Source: Micromonospora matsumotoense (GTDB lineage Bacteria > Actinomycetota > Actinomycetes > Mycobacteriales > Micromonosporaceae). From it: a DNA stretch of 64,000 bases. The translations under genes and the position numbers were made by a program. The notes under the pieces are model-generated. The model had not been told where the DNA came from. It made no database searches and saw only the letters and a list, made by a program, of their open reading frames with translations. Shown piece by piece: positions 63,301 through 64,000 of the stretch (the stretch's first letter is position 1; each line of letters opens with the position of its first letter). The DNA lies in contig NZ_FMCU01000027.1 of the NCBI RefSeq assembly GCF_900091525.1, forward strand, positions 1 to 64,000. The letters are read 5' to 3'.

Positions 63301-64000
63301 ACCGCCGTACCCTCAACGCGGCCAACAACCTGGCCGCCTCCTACCGGCTGGCCGGTGAGTTCGTGCGGGCCCTCGACACGGACGAGTCCACCTACCGTCG
63401 GTTGCGGGTGGTTCTCGGCCCCGATCACCCGCGTACCCTGCTCTCGGCCGGCAACTACGCGCGCGACCTGCGGGAGACCGGCGACTACCAGGGCTCGGTG
63501 GCGTTGCTGGAGGACGTGATCGAGGGTTACCGCCGGCTCTTCGGTGAGCAGTTCCGCGAGCTGCTGATCAGCCAGACCAACCTCGCCACGTCGCTGCGCA
63601 GCACCGGTCGGATCGCCGACGCGGGCCGGCTGCTCGACGACGCCTACACGCGGCTGCGGTCCACCCTGGGGGCGACCAACCCGGACACGCTGCTCAGCCG
63701 GTTGAGCCGGACGGCCAATCTGATGCTCGAAGGCCAGGGGGCGCAGGCCCGCGCGGAGTTGGACGAGGTGCAGCAGACGCTCGCCCAGGTGTTCGGGGCG
63801 CAGCACCCCTACACCCTGGTGTGCCGGCTCAACCGGGGGGTGGCGCTGTGGGACATCGGTGACCAGGCCGAGGCGCACGCGCTCACGGTGTCCGCGGCGG
63901 ACGGGCTACGGGAGGTGCTCGGGCCCGAGCACCCGTTCAGCATGGGCGCGGACAACAACGCCGCCGTCTTCGCCATCCTCAGCGGCCAGGACCAGGAGGG
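60339..64000 (+). CDS. fxsT: FxSxx-COOH system STAND/TPR protein (partial)
   Basis: At least 1,220 aa are encoded before the window ends. In order: a ParA/MinD-like P-loop domain (YSYKGGTGRTMALANTAW, Lys16 to Thr22); a TIR-like segment around 330-430 (IVLRYVPEDQAWAEWVQSAL); an NB-ARC-type STAND NTPase with Walker A RGGAGIGKTQLATEY near 507-520 and Walker B WLIVFDNVDQ near 588; then kinesin-light-chain-type TPRs from about 900 (NRANLLRSLGRFAQALALDE, LNAANNLAASYRLAGEFVRA). It is co-translated with the second TIR gene. The form is that of an intracellular sensor. Confidence 0.88.
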   Translation, partial: MTPPRDGQVVTFYSYKGGTGRTMALANTAWILAANGHRVLVADWDLESPGLHRFFAPFLDPEQVASTGGVMDLILEYEWENARRRQAGRDTRPGDWHRQYARVHKYAFSVGWDFPGGGTLDLLLAGRHNPDYATSVTGLNWENFYNRLGGAQFFDALRADMKRHYDYALIDSRTGISDVAEICTIHLPDMLVDCFTLSDQGIDGAATVAARVRGYEGRRARRVLPVPMRVDEGEKTKTDAGRALAMQRFVGLPSGMTELERQDYWLSVEVPYRAYYAYEETLATFGDVPGSRGLLSAYEALTRHITGGAVVGLPRMDDGLRRQTIQRFERKPVIVDELIVLRYVPEDQAWAEWVQSALHAVDLRVLATPLGAPATLPAGAASRELHLVSRSYLAARRALGGAVRQAGSPALALHLDDTTPSVDTPPGSWASVYERGAAAAAEQVWELVGRPTDGRDRPVPATRYPGVEPLVFYAPARNVRFTGRDQLLLALREELKTAARERVPVALRGGAGIGKTQLATEYAYRFHGAYDVVWWVDADPAQFIDVRFADLGRRLGLPDLQNVPDNIRAVRDWLSHVGRRGVDEPPRRWLIVFDNVDQYEQVKDYLPQGEGHVLVTTRNPDWGDLARAVDVDAFQRGESITHLIGRTSRRGMTVAEAQQVAEAVEDVPILVALAGAWLAESPDSVATYLAGLARTGPDSDVWGRSLEGLRDQSPGAYRLLQLGSVLAPDIALELLYGDQVAKVIAPHDPLVAAQVTDRVSERDIAAALVQRINRLALIKVDLHAQRVQIHRLLQAALRSRMSERELAEVKHDVHRILAGSRPSGEVDDPGFQARYRHLWPHLDGSDAVSCHDDTVRQLVIDRVRYIFLNGGFEQGAQYAREADETWTTMLDGLSSDPGAHRALRVQLLNLRFNRANLLRSLGRFAQALALDEDTLRQQEELIGGSHPYTLMTAGGYAADLRALGRYRAALERDLRTHGASVEVFGEDHRRTLNAANNLAASYRLAGEFVRALDTDESTYRRLRVVLGPDHPRTLLSAGNYARDLRETGDYQGSVALLEDVIEGYRRLFGEQFRELLISQTNLATSLRSTGRIADAGRLLDDAYTRLRSTLGATNPDTLLSRLSRTANLMLEGQGAQARAELDEVQQTLAQVFGAQHPYTLVCRLNRGVALWDIGDQAEAHALTVSAADGLREVLGPEHPFSMGADNNAAVFAILSGQDQE

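Noticed and set aside
59910..63878. 1,322-codon open frame antisense to the STAND gene, and a similar frame at 55,258-58,422
   Set aside because: Both are mirror frames of well-supported coding sequence with His/Val/Gly/Arg bias and no recognisable motif.

Overview
The window is about 73% G+C, uses GTG and TTG starts freely, and is packed with 4-base ATGA/GTGA overlaps. It looks like the chromosome of a mycelial actinobacterium, most likely Micromonosporaceae (Micromonospora-like); that assignment comes from gene content and style, not from a marker gene.

Layout. 1-14,040 is chromosomal: a phosphatase, a UvrA2-type ABC protein divergent from a double-HTH MerR regulator, a secreted protein with a triplicated domain, two paralogous D-Ala-D-Ala carboxypeptidases with a cyclophilin and a VanX-type dipeptidase, a truncated esterase, a frameshifted membrane protein, a probable structured RNA ending in an intrinsic terminator, rtcB and tRNA-Arg(ACG). 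14,041-24,000 is accessory: XRE and GntR regulators with very small coupled partners, a GNAT acetyltransferase, an HD-domain protein, several decayed GntR-associated genes, a ricin-type lectin and a roughly 200-bp MITE-like element. 24,150-29,087 is a tightly coupled four-gene operon (P450, P450, class II terpene cyclase-like protein, LLM oxidoreductase) that reads as a small, uncharacterised terpenoid-type pathway.

29,249-53,738 is mostly chromosomal: carboxylesterase, WYL regulator, VOC protein, PadR/ABC exporter operon, M28 aminopeptidase, a Phd/YefM-like protein, ArsR/MFS pair, smpB, DinB-like protein, methyltransferase, htpG, peptidoglycan-binding protein, nhaA, a molybdate operon (HTH/TOBE regulator, modA, modB, modC) and an M4 metalloprotease that shares its C-terminal module with the M28 enzyme.

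54,188-64,000 is the most interesting stretch. A SLATT/DUF4231 membrane protein precedes an FxsA/FxsB cyclophane-RiPP locus: a 61-aa precursor ending FGSTV, a radical SAM/SPASM maturase with an intact HEVQH extension, an AAC(3)-like acetyltransferase gene with a frameshift, two TIR-like proteins, and a very large ParA-like/TIR-like/NB-ARC/TPR protein running off the window. A good promoter sits between the SLATT gene and fxsA. The families are known by name, but I know of no established biological role for the assembled system; the TIR and STAND parts make signalling or immunity plausible.
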